A DNA stretch of 64,000 nucleotides from Brevibacillus aydinogluensis (GTDB lineage: Bacteria; Bacillota; Bacilli; Brevibacillales; Brevibacillaceae): assembly GCF_031954365.1 (NCBI RefSeq), contig NZ_JAUSVZ010000002.1. The stretch is one strand, 5' to 3'. Within the stretch, counting starts at the first letter, position 1. Each line of letters opens with the position of its first letter. The position numbers and the translations under genes are program-made. Below, piece by piece: positions 16,919 through 26,209 of the stretch. The notes under the pieces are model-generated. The model was given only the letters and a program-made list of their open reading frames with translations. It searched no databases and was not told the DNA's origin.

Positions 16919-17659
16919 TTACATGTACATGCCGCCGTCGACGTGCAGGGTTTGGCCGGTCATGTAGTTGGCCGCGTCCGAGGCGAGGAACAGAACCACC
17001 CCGGCGATGTCGTCCGCCTGGCCGAGTCGGCCCAACGGAATCTGGCCCAGCATGGACGCCTTGACGTCCTCGGGCAGGTTCGCAGTCATGTCCGTGTCGA
17101 TAAAACCGGGGGCGACCGCGTTTACGGTAATGCCGCGGGATGCCAGCTCACGCGCGGCCGTCTTCGTCAATCCGATTACGCCGGCCTTGGCTGCCACGTA
17201 GTTGGCTTGGCCGGGATTGCCCAGCACGCCGACGACAGAAGTGATATTGATGATCTTGCCGGAACGCTGTTTCATCATGGGACGGGTGGCCGCTTTCAGG
17301 CAGTTGAAGACGCCTTTCAGGTTGGTGGAGATCACCTCGTCCCACTCTTCCTCTTTCATCCGCATCAGCAGATTGTCGCGCGTGATGCCAGCGTTGTTGA
17401 CGAGAATGTCAATCGTACCGAAGCGCTCCAGCGCCTCTTTGAACATCTCGTTTACTTCTTCGGCATTGGCCACGTTGGCACGAATCATGATCGCCTCGCG
17501 CCCCAGTTCCTTTACCTTGGCCACTGTTTCCGCAGCCGCCGCCTCACTGCCGGCGTAGTTGACCACGACGTTGGCTCCCGCTTCCGCCAGCCGCAGTGCA
17601 ATCGCGCGGCCGATTCCGCGGGAAGCGCCGGTGACCAGCGCGGTTTTGCCTGCTAGCAT
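16919..17659 (-). CDS. fabG: 3-oxoacyl-ACP reductase (FabG)
   Basis: NADPH-dependent short-chain dehydrogenase (246 aa) for the first reduction step of fatty acid elongation. The cofactor motif is TGASRGIG (10-17), NNAG is at 88-91, and the catalytic Ser141, Tyr154 and Lys158 lie in ITSVVG...NYVAAKAG. The C-terminus ends HVDGGMYM, as usual. The start behind GGAGGGGTATT overlaps the fabD stop by 7 bp. Confidence 0.97.
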   Translation of the reverse strand: MLAGKTALVTGASRGIGRAIALRLAEAGANVVVNYAGSEAAAAETVAKVKELGREAIMIRANVANAEEVNEMFKEALERFGTIDILVNNAGITRDNLLMRMKEEEWDEVISTNLKGVFNCLKAATRPMMKQRSGKIINITSVVGVLGNPGQANYVAAKAGVIGLTKTAARELASRGITVNAVAPGFIDTDMTANLPEDVKASMLGQIPLGRLGQADDIAGVVLFLASDAANYMTGQTLHVDGGMYM

Positions 17660-18603
17660 AATACCCCTCCGTTCAACAGTTCATGTAACGATTCCATATC
17701 CTGAACGGAAACGATCGTCGTCCCCGTCGGCGCAATCTTTTTGATCAGGCCAGCCAGCACTTTGCCCGGGCCGATCTCCACAAAGGTGGTAACGCCCTGT
17801 TCCGCCATCCAGCGGACGGAATCCTCCCACAGTACCGGAGCGGCCACCTGCTTCACGAGGTTGTCGACAATTGCCGCCGCTGCCGTCTCCGGACGGGCCG
17901 ATACGTTTGCCACCACCGGCACCCGAGCGTCTTTCACGTCAATGTTGGCCAGCACGCCCTTAAGCCGCTCCGCCGCTGGCTGCATCAGACTGGAGTGGAA
18001 CGGGCCGCTGACGTTGAGCGGCAGAACGCGTTTGGCGCCGGCCGCTTTCGCCTGCTCACCGGCCAGCCGCACACCCTCCGCCGTACCGGAGATCACGATC
18101 TGTCCGGGGCCGTTCATATTGGCGGGCTGGACGGGGTGACCTGATGCAGTCACCGTTTCGCAGACGTCCTGCAGGGCCTGCCGGTCCATGCCGAGCACGG
18201 CTGCCATCGCTCCCTGACCGGCTGGCACAGCCTCCTCCATGAATTGACCGCGGGCGCGGACCACTTTCACTGCGTCGGCGAATGCCATCGACTCGGCGGC
18301 CACCAGCGCCGAATACTCGCCCAGGCTGTGTCCGGCCACGTAATCGGGCGCCACGTCCGGTCGTTGCTCGCGAAGCGCGGCCAGAACCGCGACGCTGGTC
18401 GTCAAGATTGCCGGCTGCGTGTTGACCGTCAGCCGCAGCTCTTCTTCCGGTCCTTCAAAGCAGAGCGACGACAGCGAAAAGCCGAGCGCTTCGTCTGCAC
18501 GTTCAAACACTTCGCGGGCAGCTGCGGACTGTTCGGCAAGCGACCGACCCATTCCGACGAACTGGGACCCCTGTCCCGGGAAGACAAAAGCCACTTTGCT
18601 CAT
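17653..18603 (-). CDS. fabD: Malonyl-CoA:ACP transacylase (FabD)
   Basis: Transfers malonyl from CoA to acyl carrier protein (316 aa). The N-terminal FVFPGQGSQ and the nucleophile elbow GHSLGE (Ser93) are diagnostic, and the catalytic His is in SGPFHSSLM near residue 202. AAAGGAGG precedes the ATG. It lies 16 nt downstream of fabH and overlaps fabG. Confidence 0.97.
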   Translation of the reverse strand: MSKVAFVFPGQGSQFVGMGRSLAEQSAAAREVFERADEALGFSLSSLCFEGPEEELRLTVNTQPAILTTSVAVLAALREQRPDVAPDYVAGHSLGEYSALVAAESMAFADAVKVVRARGQFMEEAVPAGQGAMAAVLGMDRQALQDVCETVTASGHPVQPANMNGPGQIVISGTAEGVRLAGEQAKAAGAKRVLPLNVSGPFHSSLMQPAAERLKGVLANIDVKDARVPVVANVSARPETAAAAIVDNLVKQVAAPVLWEDSVRWMAEQGVTTFVEIGPGKVLAGLIKKIAPTGTTIVSVQDMESLHELLNGGVLC

Positions 18604-18619
18604 TGCACGATTTCCTCCT

Positions 18620-19633
18620 TTAAGCCGGTGTGGTGGACCACTTCAACAGGGCTGCACCCCATGTCAGTCCTCCGCCGAAGCCGACGAGGACGACGTTGTC
18701 GCCTTCTTTCAGGCGCCCCTCTGCCACCGCTTCGTCCAGCGCGACGGGAATGGACGCGGACGACATGTTGCCGTAGCGGTCCAGGTTGATCGCCACTTTG
18801 TCCTCCGACAAGCCGAAGCGCTGGATGGCTGCGTCGATAATCCGTTTGTTGGCCTGGTGGGGAACCAGCAGGTCGATCGCTTCTTTCGGTGTCCCCGACT
18901 TCTCCAGCACCGCTTCCGTCGCCGAATTCATGACGCGGACGGCGAATTTGAACACTTCACTGCCGGTCATCGAGATGTAGTGCAGGTTTTTTTCCACCGA
19001 TTCGCTGGAGGCCGGAATCCGCGACCCGCCCGCAGGCATACACAGGAGCGGTCCGCCGGAACCGTCAGCGCCCAGCTCAAACGCCTGGAATCCGAAGCCC
19101 TCGCCCACCGGTCCGAGCAGGGCCGCACCGGCACCGTCGCCAAACAGAACGCAGGTGTTGCGGTCCTTGTAGTTTGTGATTTTGGACAGGGTTTCCACCC
19201 CGACGACGAGCACGTAGCGGTACAGTCCGTTGGCAATGAACTGGCTGCCCGTGGCGATCCCGTAAAGGAACCCGGTGCAGGCCGCCGAAACGTCCAGCGC
19301 GGCTGCGCGGGAAGCGCCCAGTTTCTCCTGCAGGATGCAGGCCGTCGACGGGAACATCATGTCGGGTGTAACGGTGGCTACGATGATCATGTCCAGCTCT
19401 TCCGGACTGATCCCAGCTTTCGCCAGCGCATTTTTGGCTGCTTCGTACGCCAGATCGGAGGACGCCTGATCCGGTGCGCTGATGCGGCGCTCGCGAATCC
19501 CGGTGCGAGTGACGATCCACTCATCAGACGTTTCCACCATTTTTTCCAGATCAAAATTGGTCAACACTCTCTCCGGCGTGTAGGAACCTGTCGCCAAAAT
19601 CCCTACGGGGCGCAATTCCTTCATTGGTTTCAC
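18620..19633 (-). CDS. fabH: Beta-ketoacyl-ACP synthase III (FabH)
   Basis: Initiating condensing enzyme using acyl-CoA primers (337 aa). Catalytic residues are Cys119 (SAACTGFLYG), His259 (VPHQANKRI) and Asn289 (RYGNMSSAS). I prefer the GTG at 19633, which overlaps the plsX stop as GTGA and has GGGAG 7-8 nt upstream; an ATG three codons later is the alternative. In spore-formers FabH commonly accepts branched acyl-CoA primers, but that is not visible here. Confidence 0.97.
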   Translation of the reverse strand: MKPMKELRPVGILATGSYTPERVLTNFDLEKMVETSDEWIVTRTGIRERRISAPDQASSDLAYEAAKNALAKAGISPEELDMIIVATVTPDMMFPSTACILQEKLGASRAAALDVSAACTGFLYGIATGSQFIANGLYRYVLVVGVETLSKITNYKDRNTCVLFGDGAGAALLGPVGEGFGFQAFELGADGSGGPLLCMPAGGSRIPASSESVEKNLHYISMTGSEVFKFAVRVMNSATEAVLEKSGTPKEAIDLLVPHQANKRIIDAAIQRFGLSEDKVAINLDRYGNMSSASIPVALDEAVAEGRLKEGDNVVLVGFGGGLTWGAALLKWSTTPA

Positions 19634-20637
19634 TCGCTTTCTCCCGATTGGTTTTTCTGTAGTGCGTCCTGGATAAAACCGTTCACATCCTCAGCCACAA
19701 AACGGACAGCACTGGCTATCGCGTTTTTGATCGCACGCTCGTCAGACGATCCGTGCGCCTTGATCACAGGCCGGCGCAGTCCCAGCAGCGGAGCGCCGCC
19801 GTATTCGGCGTAATCCATCCGCTGCTTGAAGCGGACCAGGCTCGGTTTCAACATGGCCGCACCTACTTTATTAATCAGGCTGGAAGTAAATTCCTGCTTG
19901 AGCAAGGAAAAGATGGTAGAAGCGGTGCCTTCCATCGCTTTCAACAGCACATTGCCGACAAAGCCGTCGCAAACCAACACATCGCATGCTCCCTGCATCA
20001 CGTCGCGCGCCTCCACGTTGCCGACGAAGTGCAGGTCGGTCCGCGCAAGCAGCGGAAAGACGGCCTTGGTCAGTTCGTTTCCTTTGCCCTCTTCTGTTCC
20101 GACGTTCAAGAGACCGACCGTCGGACGTTCGAAGCCGAGCACTTTTTCCGCGTACAGGCTGCCCATCACGGCGTACTGGAAGAGATGATGGGGCTTGGCG
20201 TCCATGTTGGCTCCCACGTCAAGCGTCAGCGTTGCCCTCCCCTTGATATTGGGGATGAATGCCGCCAGCGCCGGCCGCTCGATTCCTTCCATACGTCCGG
20301 CGTACAACAGGCCGGCCGTCATCAACGCTCCCGTATTGCCCGCCGAAATGGCAGCGTCCACTTTTCCTTCCCGGGCCAGTTCGACGGCCACCACGAGCGA
20401 CGCCCCTTTTTTGCGCCGGACAGCCCGTACTGGTTCGTCGTCAGGTTCAATGACTTCCGACGCCGGGTGGATTTCCAATCCTGCAGGAAGCTCTCCCGGA
20501 AGTTCGCGCCGGATCGCCTGCTCGTCGCCGACCAGCACGATCTCAAGTGACGAATTCTCCCTGACCGCCTGCAAAGCGCCCAGCACCGTGCTGCGCGGCG
20601 CGTTGTCGCCTCCCATCGCATCCAATGCAATTCGCAA
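19630..20637 (-). CDS. plsX: Phosphate acyltransferase PlsX
   Basis: Makes acyl-phosphate from acyl-ACP, feeding PlsY in phospholipid synthesis (335 aa). The N-terminus IALDAMGGDNAP and the later DVGANMDAKP and VCDGFVGNV segments are family signatures. The start is a TTG at 20637 directly behind a strong AAGGAGG with 8-nt spacing; longer readings run back through fapR and lack a site. The gap to the fapR stop is 22 nt. Confidence 0.97.
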   Translation of the reverse strand: MRIALDAMGGDNAPRSTVLGALQAVRENSSLEIVLVGDEQAIRRELPGELPAGLEIHPASEVIEPDDEPVRAVRRKKGASLVVAVELAREGKVDAAISAGNTGALMTAGLLYAGRMEGIERPALAAFIPNIKGRATLTLDVGANMDAKPHHLFQYAVMGSLYAEKVLGFERPTVGLLNVGTEEGKGNELTKAVFPLLARTDLHFVGNVEARDVMQGACDVLVCDGFVGNVLLKAMEGTASTIFSLLKQEFTSSLINKVGAAMLKPSLVRFKQRMDYAEYGGAPLLGLRRPVIKAHGSSDERAIKNAIASAVRFVAEDVNGFIQDALQKNQSGESE

Positions 20638-20659
20638 CCGTGACTCCTCCTTAATGCTC

Positions 20660-21271
20660 TCATCCATTTCGCTTTGCGACATCGGACATGCCGACGACGC
20701 GGAACGTAGCGGTAAAGACCAGTTCTCCCTGCACCTTGGTCTCCACCCGCACTTTGCATTCGTCCCCGTTTCGGCTGCGCACAACGGCCTTAGCCACCAG
20801 CTTTTCCCCCAGCCGTACCGGACGGATAAAGCGGATGCGGGCAGAAGCGGTCAGCGCCACGTCGGCGTCGATGACCGCCACCGCCAGCGAGTTGGCCTGG
20901 GCGAATATGTAGTGTCCACGGGCGATTTGCGTCCGTGCAAAAACGTGTTCTTCTTTGATTTCCAACACGGAGATGGCCTGAACGTCGAGCTGCAAGTCGA
21001 CAATCTCCCCGATCACTTCGTCAATCCCCAGTGATTTGACCGGGTCCAGGCTTCTTTCCGCCACCGACTTGATTCGCTCCCGCAGTTCCGGGATGCCCAG
21101 CTCCAAACGGTCCAACCGTATTGTTTGTATGCTGACTTGAAACAACTCTGCCAGATCCTCGTCAGTGGCGAAGGGATTTTCCTGAAGCGTCTGCACCAAA
21201 CGAGTCTGGCGGTCTTTTTTTGGCAAGCGGGCGATGGGTAACACCCCCTCGGCATCCGTATTCAATCGCAT
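20660..21271 (-). CDS. fapR: Transcription factor FapR, fatty acid biosynthesis regulator
   Basis: Malonyl-CoA-responsive repressor of lipid synthesis genes (203 aa from ATG 21271). The DeoR-type N-terminal HTH includes FQVSIQTIRLDRLELGIPELRERI. The C-terminal hot-dog domain contains the effector-site segments IARGHYIFAQANSLAVA and ADVALTASARIRF. It is the first gene of the fap operon and has a FapR box 17 bp upstream of its start, so it is autoregulated. The ribosome binding site is poor and the start lies very close to the operator, so translation may begin slightly later; no better start is obvious. Confidence 0.95.
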   Translation of the reverse strand: MRLNTDAEGVLPIARLPKKDRQTRLVQTLQENPFATDEDLAELFQVSIQTIRLDRLELGIPELRERIKSVAERSLDPVKSLGIDEVIGEIVDLQLDVQAISVLEIKEEHVFARTQIARGHYIFAQANSLAVAVIDADVALTASARIRFIRPVRLGEKLVAKAVVRSRNGDECKVRVETKVQGELVFTATFRVVGMSDVAKRNG

Positions 21272-21287
21272 AACTTGCGAGTAGTTT

Positions 21288-21304
21288 TTAATACCAGGTC
21301 CTAA
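21288..21304. promoter_or_regulatory. FapR operator
   Basis: On the minus strand TTAGGACCTGGTATTAA is a near-perfect 17-bp palindrome matching the known FapR site TTAGTACCTGGTACTAA at 15 of 17 positions. It lies directly upstream of fapR and should control the whole fapR-plsX-fab-acpP-rnc transcript. Confidence 0.88.
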
Positions 21305-21466
21305 TCAAGTATAAGGGAGAAGCGGCGGAATGACAAGCAAAGATCGCCGCAGTCGGCTAAATCGGGACAGATGTCCCCCGACCACCGATGTGCATGATGA
21401 GCGATTCGACGCTCGGCTCTCTCATGCGGATGGAAAGCAGCGCTTCCCTCCTGGACACTTCGTCAT

Positions 21467-21497
21467 GAAAAAAGCAAGGTGATTTCTCACCCTGCCT
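21467..21497 (-). terminator. Terminator after rpmF
   Basis: GCAAGGTGA and TCACCCTGC pair (9 bp, one wobble) around a 4-nt loop. On the minus strand a run of six T (CTTTTTTC) follows. It starts immediately after the rpmF stop. A separate 6-bp perfect hairpin (GGGACA/TGTCCC, 21364-21377) lies further on in the gap to fapR. Confidence 0.75.
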
Positions 21498-21501
21498 TTT
21501 C

Positions 21502-21672
21502 TTACTTCGCTACTTTTACACCTTTATAGTGTCCGCAGCTCGGGCAAACGCGATGCGCAAGCTTGTATTCGCCACAGTTATCGCATTTGATCATGCCAGG
21601 AATCTCTAATTTGAAGTGCGTACGACGCATTCTTTTACGGGTTTTGGAAGTTCTCCGAAAAGGTACTGCCAT
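21502..21672 (-). CDS. rpmF: 50S ribosomal protein L32
   Basis: A 56-residue zinc-ribbon ribosomal protein. The N-terminus AVPFRRTSKTRKRMRRTH and the two CxxC pairs (CDNC, CPSC) are diagnostic; the cysteines are intact, so this is the zinc-binding form. Start ATG 21672 follows AAGGAGG. It lies downstream of yceD, the widespread yceD-rpmF arrangement. Confidence 0.97.
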   Translation of the reverse strand: MAVPFRRTSKTRKRMRRTHFKLEIPGMIKCDNCGEYKLAHRVCPSCGHYKGVKVAK

Positions 21673-21811
21673 CTTCCTTACACCTCCTTCAATTGGCACA
21701 TGCTAAGAAGCTCTATTAGGTGGATGGTACAGGCGCGAACGCTTCCGCCATCCTTCAAAAATGAGACGCTCGATCGAGGGATCGGCAATCCCATCTTGAA
21801 AACACACGCAA

Positions 21812-22327
21812 TTACTTGCTGTCCTTGAAGAAATCAGCCAGTCCGGCCAACCGCGGATCGATCCGCTCATGTTTGCACTCGCACGCCTGCTCGTTCCGGT
21901 TTACTCCGCACTCGGGACACAATCCTTTGCATTCCTCCTCGCAGAGGGGAAAAGCAGGGATGGCGAGCAGGAAATCTTCCTGCAGCAGCGGCTTCAACTC
22001 GATCTCGTCGCCTTCCAGCGGCAAAATGTCGCTGTCTTGGTCTTCATCCTCCGCTGATTCAGCGGGGGCGAAGGTTTCCGCAAAAGGCACGGCCGTGTGC
22101 CGGGTAAAAGGCTTCAGGCATCGCGCGCAGACATAGTCAACGTCTGACTTCATCTCGCCTTTCACGTAATAGAGATTGCCCAGTTTGGCTGCCTCGCCGC
22201 TCACTTCGACAGGGGTGAGCCCGCGAATCTCCTGATGGCGGCGCTTCAGTTCGTCAGCGTCCAACGTCAGCCGAAACGGCAGCGGCTCGCCTTTTAGATG
22301 GTCCAAATCGCTTACTTTGATGTTCAC
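21812..22327 (-). CDS. DUF177 (YceD/YlbN) family protein
   Basis: A 171-residue protein almost always encoded next to rpmF and linked to 23S rRNA metabolism in other organisms. It has CARC in the middle and a C-terminal cysteine cluster (CEEECKGLCPECG followed by CEC), suggesting bound zinc, plus an acidic central stretch. It starts with GTG at 22327 behind GAGGTG. Molecular function is not established. Confidence 0.9.
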   Translation of the reverse strand: MNIKVSDLDHLKGEPLPFRLTLDADELKRRHQEIRGLTPVEVSGEAAKLGNLYYVKGEMKSDVDYVCARCLKPFTRHTAVPFAETFAPAESAEDEDQDSDILPLEGDEIELKPLLQEDFLLAIPAFPLCEEECKGLCPECGVNRNEQACECKHERIDPRLAGLADFFKDSK

Positions 22328-22403
22328 ACCTTTTCACCTCAAGCACAACAAGGATGATTATAGCCTTTGCCCTTTGCTTTGTCAACCATTTTTCCTTGAC
22401 AGC

Positions 22404-23480
22404 TCATTCGCTATACGAGCCCTTTGGTTTTTGCGCCTTGAGGAAAGCCAGCGCGTCGTCCACGGTTTTGACCGGGACCACCCGCATCCGGGATCCGATC
22501 CGCTTGGCCGTCTCCAGCGCCTCCTGGTAATTGGACACCGGCCCCTCGGCATCGTCCGGCGCCAGGAAGATGTCAGCGCCCGCCTCGTCCGCAGCCACGA
22601 CCTTGTGGTTGATGCCGCCGATGCGGCCAACTGAACCGTCCGGCGAGATTGTACCCGTCCCGGCAACCTTGTATCCCCGCGTCAAGTCAATCTCCTGGTT
22701 TAACTGGTCGTAAATCTCCAGCGTCATCATCAGCCCCGCCGACGGACCGCCAATGCCTTGGCTAGAGATGCTGACCTGCTTGGGGACGATGATTTCCTGC
22801 TTGTTGTCGGGACGGATGCCAAGTCCGGGCGTTTTGGAATCCGGCAGCGGTGCCAGGGTCAACGTGCGCTTTTCCTCCCTGCCGTCACGGATCAGCGTCA
22901 CTTCCACCTGATCGCCCTGCTTTTTGGTCGACAGGTATTGGAGCAGATCCTTGGCTTCGCGCGTCGGTCGGCCGTCCACCGCCACGATCACGTCACCGAT
23001 CTGCAGCACGTTTTTTGCCGGCATGCCCTCGATCGTGCCCATCACCCACACGCCCTGGTTCTCGATCTTTACGTCGTATCCGGCCAGGCGGAACGCAACA
23101 GCTTCCGCGATTTTCTGGGAATTGTCCATCACGGCCAATTCCCGTCTCGTAAAATCTTCGTTGCTCTCGCCGCTGCCCACGACCAGTTCCTTTTTCATCA
23201 GTTCCGCATTGGGAGACAGCTGGGCGTAGAGATACCAGGCGAGATTGGCTTCCCCCATCCTGACCGTCGTCAACATGAACGCCCCTGATTCGTCCTTTTT
23301 CCCACCCTCGACGTCAATCATCGGGGCCAGTTCAATGGCGGAACCGGGCCGCGTCACATAGTACGGCGTCGGCACGAAAAACACCGTGCCCAACAGGACG
23401 ACGGCCAACACAAACAGCCAGGGTATGGAATGGGACCCCCGGCCCGACCGGTTGCGTGTAATCAGCCTCTCCTCACTCAT
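22404..23480 (-). CDS. ylbL: PDZ and Lon-type serine protease (YlbL/SepM family)
   Basis: A 358-residue membrane-anchored protease. One N-terminal transmembrane segment (about 20-40) is followed by a PDZ domain (about 125-215) and a Lon-like proteolytic domain with the Ser247/Lys293 dyad (GGPSAGLM and GINHKVVAADEAGAD). Homologues cleave regulatory peptides or cell-division inhibitors outside the membrane; the substrate here is unknown. It overlaps ylbK by 4 bp, with its ribosome binding site GGGAGG inside that gene. Confidence 0.94.
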   Translation of the reverse strand: MSEERLITRNRSGRGSHSIPWLFVLAVVLLGTVFFVPTPYYVTRPGSAIELAPMIDVEGGKKDESGAFMLTTVRMGEANLAWYLYAQLSPNAELMKKELVVGSGESNEDFTRRELAVMDNSQKIAEAVAFRLAGYDVKIENQGVWVMGTIEGMPAKNVLQIGDVIVAVDGRPTREAKDLLQYLSTKKQGDQVEVTLIRDGREEKRTLTLAPLPDSKTPGLGIRPDNKQEIIVPKQVSISSQGIGGPSAGLMMTLEIYDQLNQEIDLTRGYKVAGTGTISPDGSVGRIGGINHKVVAADEAGADIFLAPDDAEGPVSNYQEALETAKRIGSRMRVVPVKTVDDALAFLKAQKPKGSYSE

Positions 23481-24271
23481 TGTTTTGCCTCCCAGTCGGC
23501 GATCAATTCCTTGATCCGTTCCACAGAGTCCAGTCCGGCGCGTTCGCCGAGGGCGATAATCTCCTCCACGCCGGTGTACGCGATACTGCTATAATGTCCA
23601 ACATCGGGACGGATTACGAGATCGGCAGCCAAAATCTGATGCCGCAAAATCTCCCGCTCCATGACGTCGATCGTCTGGGCGATCACGTCAAAAATCGTCG
23701 TCACCTTCATCGGCGTGTCAAACTGGGCGACATCGACAGCGATGACGAGATCGGCACCCATGTCGCGAATGACCGTGATCGGCACCCGATCGATGACCCC
23801 GCCGTCCACCAGCAGGCGGTCTCCCACCCGTTCGGGCACAAAAATGCCCGGGATGGAAATGCTCGCCCGCACAGCCTGATCCACCGGCCCCTCCCGAAAG
23901 ACGACACGTTCCCCGGTCTCGATGTCGGTCGCGACCACAGCCAACTCCTTGGACAGTTCCTCGATACGTTTGCCATGGGTCAGCAGGCGGATCAACTGCT
24001 TGATCTTTTCCCCCGCGACAAACCCCATGCCGGGAACGGTTAGATCCAGCCAATGTTTTCGCTTCAGATTCAACGCCAGTTTTTCCATCATGTGCGGCTC
24101 GATGCCGTTAGCGTACACGGCGGCGATCAAGCTGCCCATGCTGCTGCCGGCCAGCATGTCAACTTTAATGCCGTGTGCCTCCAGTGCCTTCAACACACCG
24201 ATGTGGGCCAATCCGCGTGCTCCTCCCGAGCCGAGCGCCAGTCCCACTTTCGGTTTTCTCGTAGTTCCCAT
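23477..24271 (-). CDS. ylbK: Patatin-like phospholipase (YlbK/RssA family)
   Basis: A 264-residue serine hydrolase of the patatin fold. The oxyanion motif GSGGARG (14-20), the nucleophile elbow GSSMGS (Ser44) and the catalytic Asp in the LLVDGGVIDRVP segment are all present. Family members hydrolyse acyl lipids; the physiological substrate of YlbK is unknown. GGGGGAGAGG precedes the ATG. It is the first gene of ylbK-ylbL and divergent from ylbJ. Confidence 0.92.
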   Translation of the reverse strand: MGTTRKPKVGLALGSGGARGLAHIGVLKALEAHGIKVDMLAGSSMGSLIAAVYANGIEPHMMEKLALNLKRKHWLDLTVPGMGFVAGEKIKQLIRLLTHGKRIEELSKELAVVATDIETGERVVFREGPVDQAVRASISIPGIFVPERVGDRLLVDGGVIDRVPITVIRDMGADLVIAVDVAQFDTPMKVTTIFDVIAQTIDVMEREILRHQILAADLVIRPDVGHYSSIAYTGVEEIIALGERAGLDSVERIKELIADWEAKQ

Positions 24272-24489
24272 GCGCCTCTCCCCCTCTCACAAACGTATGC
24301 AGGGTACCGCCAATCCTTTCGGACAAAGCAGACGGGCGGAGCATAGTTTTTGATTCGTTCACGTAGACATGTACTATCTCGGCCGGTCGCCGGACCTGCC
24401 TCGCTGCCCATGAGCACTGCGGCACGGCCAGGCCGGATGCACGACCTGCCGGGTTTCCCTTTGCTCATTCGCTGGTACAGGAGGTAGCT

Positions 24490-25719
24490 ATGTCACGCCG
24501 CTCTCCGATTCTTACACTGCTGCTCGCCTTGTCGGCCATTGCCCTCGTCGTCATTTTGGTGTCGCACCCGCAGATGTCGTTTGAGGCGGCGCTCCGCGGT
24601 TTGAAAATCTGGTGGGAGGTGGTGTTTCCCTCCACCCTGCCGTTTATCGTTCTTTCCGAAATTTTGATGGGCGTCGGGGTCGTCCACTTCGCCGGCGTGC
24701 TTTTGGAACCGTTGATGCGCCCGCTCTTCAACGTACCGGGGACGGGCGGCTTCGTCCTGACGATGGGCTTTGCCTCCGGCTATCCCGTCGCGGCCAAGCT
24801 GACGACCCGCTTGCGTGAACAGGGCAGCGTGACCCAGGCGGAAGGGGAACGGCTCGTGTCGTTTACCACGACAGGGGACCCGCTTTTCGTCATCGGCGCG
24901 GTCGCCATCGGCTTCTTTCACAGTGAGCAGGTCGGGGTCGTCCTCGCGTTCAGCCATTACGTCTCAGCCGTCCTGATCGGGCTCTTGTACCGCTTTTACT
25001 CCCCGTACGCTCCCATGAGCAGGGCGCTGGAAAAGAACCAGCTCCCTCTCCCGCTCCGGGCGCTGCAGGCGATGCATCGGGCGCGGCTGCGCGACCGCCG
25101 GCCGTTTGGGCGGCTGATGGGGGAAGCAGTCCAGTCTGCCCTGCACACGCTGCTGATGATCGGCGGCTTCATTATCGTCTTTTCCGTCCTGATTCAGCTG
25201 TTTTCCGCCATCAATCTGACCCGGTTTTTGAGCAGCCTGCTGGCGGTGCTGCTCGGTCCAATCGGTCTGCCGCCCGCCCTCTCCAACGGGATCATTGCCG
25301 GGCTGTTCGAGGTCACGCTTGGCGCACAGGCCGCAAGTGAAGTCCCCCCATCCGTCCCGCTGATCTGGCAGGCGGTCATCGCCAGCGCGGTCATCTCCTG
25401 GGGCGGCTTGAGCGTGCATGCCCAGGTGGCCAGCATCCTCAGCCAGACGGATCTCAGGGTGGCGCCGTACCTGCTCGCCCGCGCCATTCACGCGATCCTT
25501 TCGGCTGTGCTTACCTATTTGGCGTGGGAACCGCTCACCGCATCTTCCTGGTTCAAGGGAAGCAGCATCCCGGTCTTTCTGCCGTCTACGTCCGGGATTC
25601 CGGTCATGGACTGGTGGGATACGCTGCTGCACTCCGGACTGCTCGCGGCCGTGATTCTCGCTGCATTGGCCCTGCTCAGTCTGCTCGTGCGTCTTGCCAA
25701 CAGGCACCAGATACACTGA
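24490..25719 (+). CDS. ylbJ: Sporulation integral membrane protein YlbJ
   Basis: A 409-residue membrane protein with about eight to ten helices of the nucleoside-transporter-gate (Gate/spoIIIAE-like) family. The segment GFASGYPVAAKLTTRLREQG and the later GLFEVTLGAQAASE are typical. In B. subtilis ylbJ is sigma-E-controlled and needed for the spore cortex. It follows ACAGGAGGTAGCT. It sits between ylbK and coaD as in Bacilli, and ends 4 nt from the convergent coaD stop. Confidence 0.93.
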   Translation: MSRRSPILTLLLALSAIALVVILVSHPQMSFEAALRGLKIWWEVVFPSTLPFIVLSEILMGVGVVHFAGVLLEPLMRPLFNVPGTGGFVLTMGFASGYPVAAKLTTRLREQGSVTQAEGERLVSFTTTGDPLFVIGAVAIGFFHSEQVGVVLAFSHYVSAVLIGLLYRFYSPYAPMSRALEKNQLPLPLRALQAMHRARLRDRRPFGRLMGEAVQSALHTLLMIGGFIIVFSVLIQLFSAINLTRFLSSLLAVLLGPIGLPPALSNGIIAGLFEVTLGAQAASEVPPSVPLIWQAVIASAVISWGGLSVHAQVASILSQTDLRVAPYLLARAIHAILSAVLTYLAWEPLTASSWFKGSSIPVFLPSTSGIPVMDWWDTLLHSGLLAAVILAALALLSLLVRLANRHQIH

Positions 25720-25723
25720 TCGC

Positions 25724-26209
25724 TCAGGGTTGTGCAGCAAATTTGGCGCGCAGCGCACGCTCCACAACCGGCGGCACCAGGTCGCTCACGTCGGCGCTGT
25801 ATCGGGCCAGTTCCTTGACGATGCTGGAACTGAGAAACGAATACTGATGGCTCGTCATCATGAACAGCGTCTCAACATGGTCATCCAGCTTTTTGTTGAT
25901 GGAAGCCATCTGCATCTCGTACTCAAAATCGCTGACGGCCCGCAGTCCGCGGATCACCGCCCGTGCCTGACGCTGGCGAACGTAATCGATCAACAGGCCG
26001 TTGAAGGACTCCACTTCGACGTTGTCCAATCCGGCTGTCGCCTCGCGCAGCAGTTCGATGCGTTCTTCCACACTGAACAAGGACTGTTTCTTGGCATTGA
26101 TCAACACCGCTACGATCACCTTGTCAAAAATGTTGGCGCCGCGGGTGATGATGTCGAGGTGTCCATTCGTCACAGGGTCAAAACTGCCTGGGCATACTGC
26201 GATGTTCAT
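25724..26209 (-). CDS. coaD: Phosphopantetheine adenylyltransferase
   Basis: Penultimate step of coenzyme A synthesis: 4'-phosphopantetheine + ATP to dephospho-CoA (161 aa). The nucleotidyltransferase motif PGSFDPVTNGHLDI (7-20, with His17 of the HxGH-like site) and the C-terminal YSFLSSSIVKELA are diagnostic. The start at 26209 overlaps rsmD as ATGA. Confidence 0.97.
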   Translation of the reverse strand: MNIAVCPGSFDPVTNGHLDIITRGANIFDKVIVAVLINAKKQSLFSVEERIELLREATAGLDNVEVESFNGLLIDYVRQRQARAVIRGLRAVSDFEYEMQMASINKKLDDHVETLFMMTSHQYSFLSSSIVKELARYSADVSDLVPPVVERALRAKFAAQP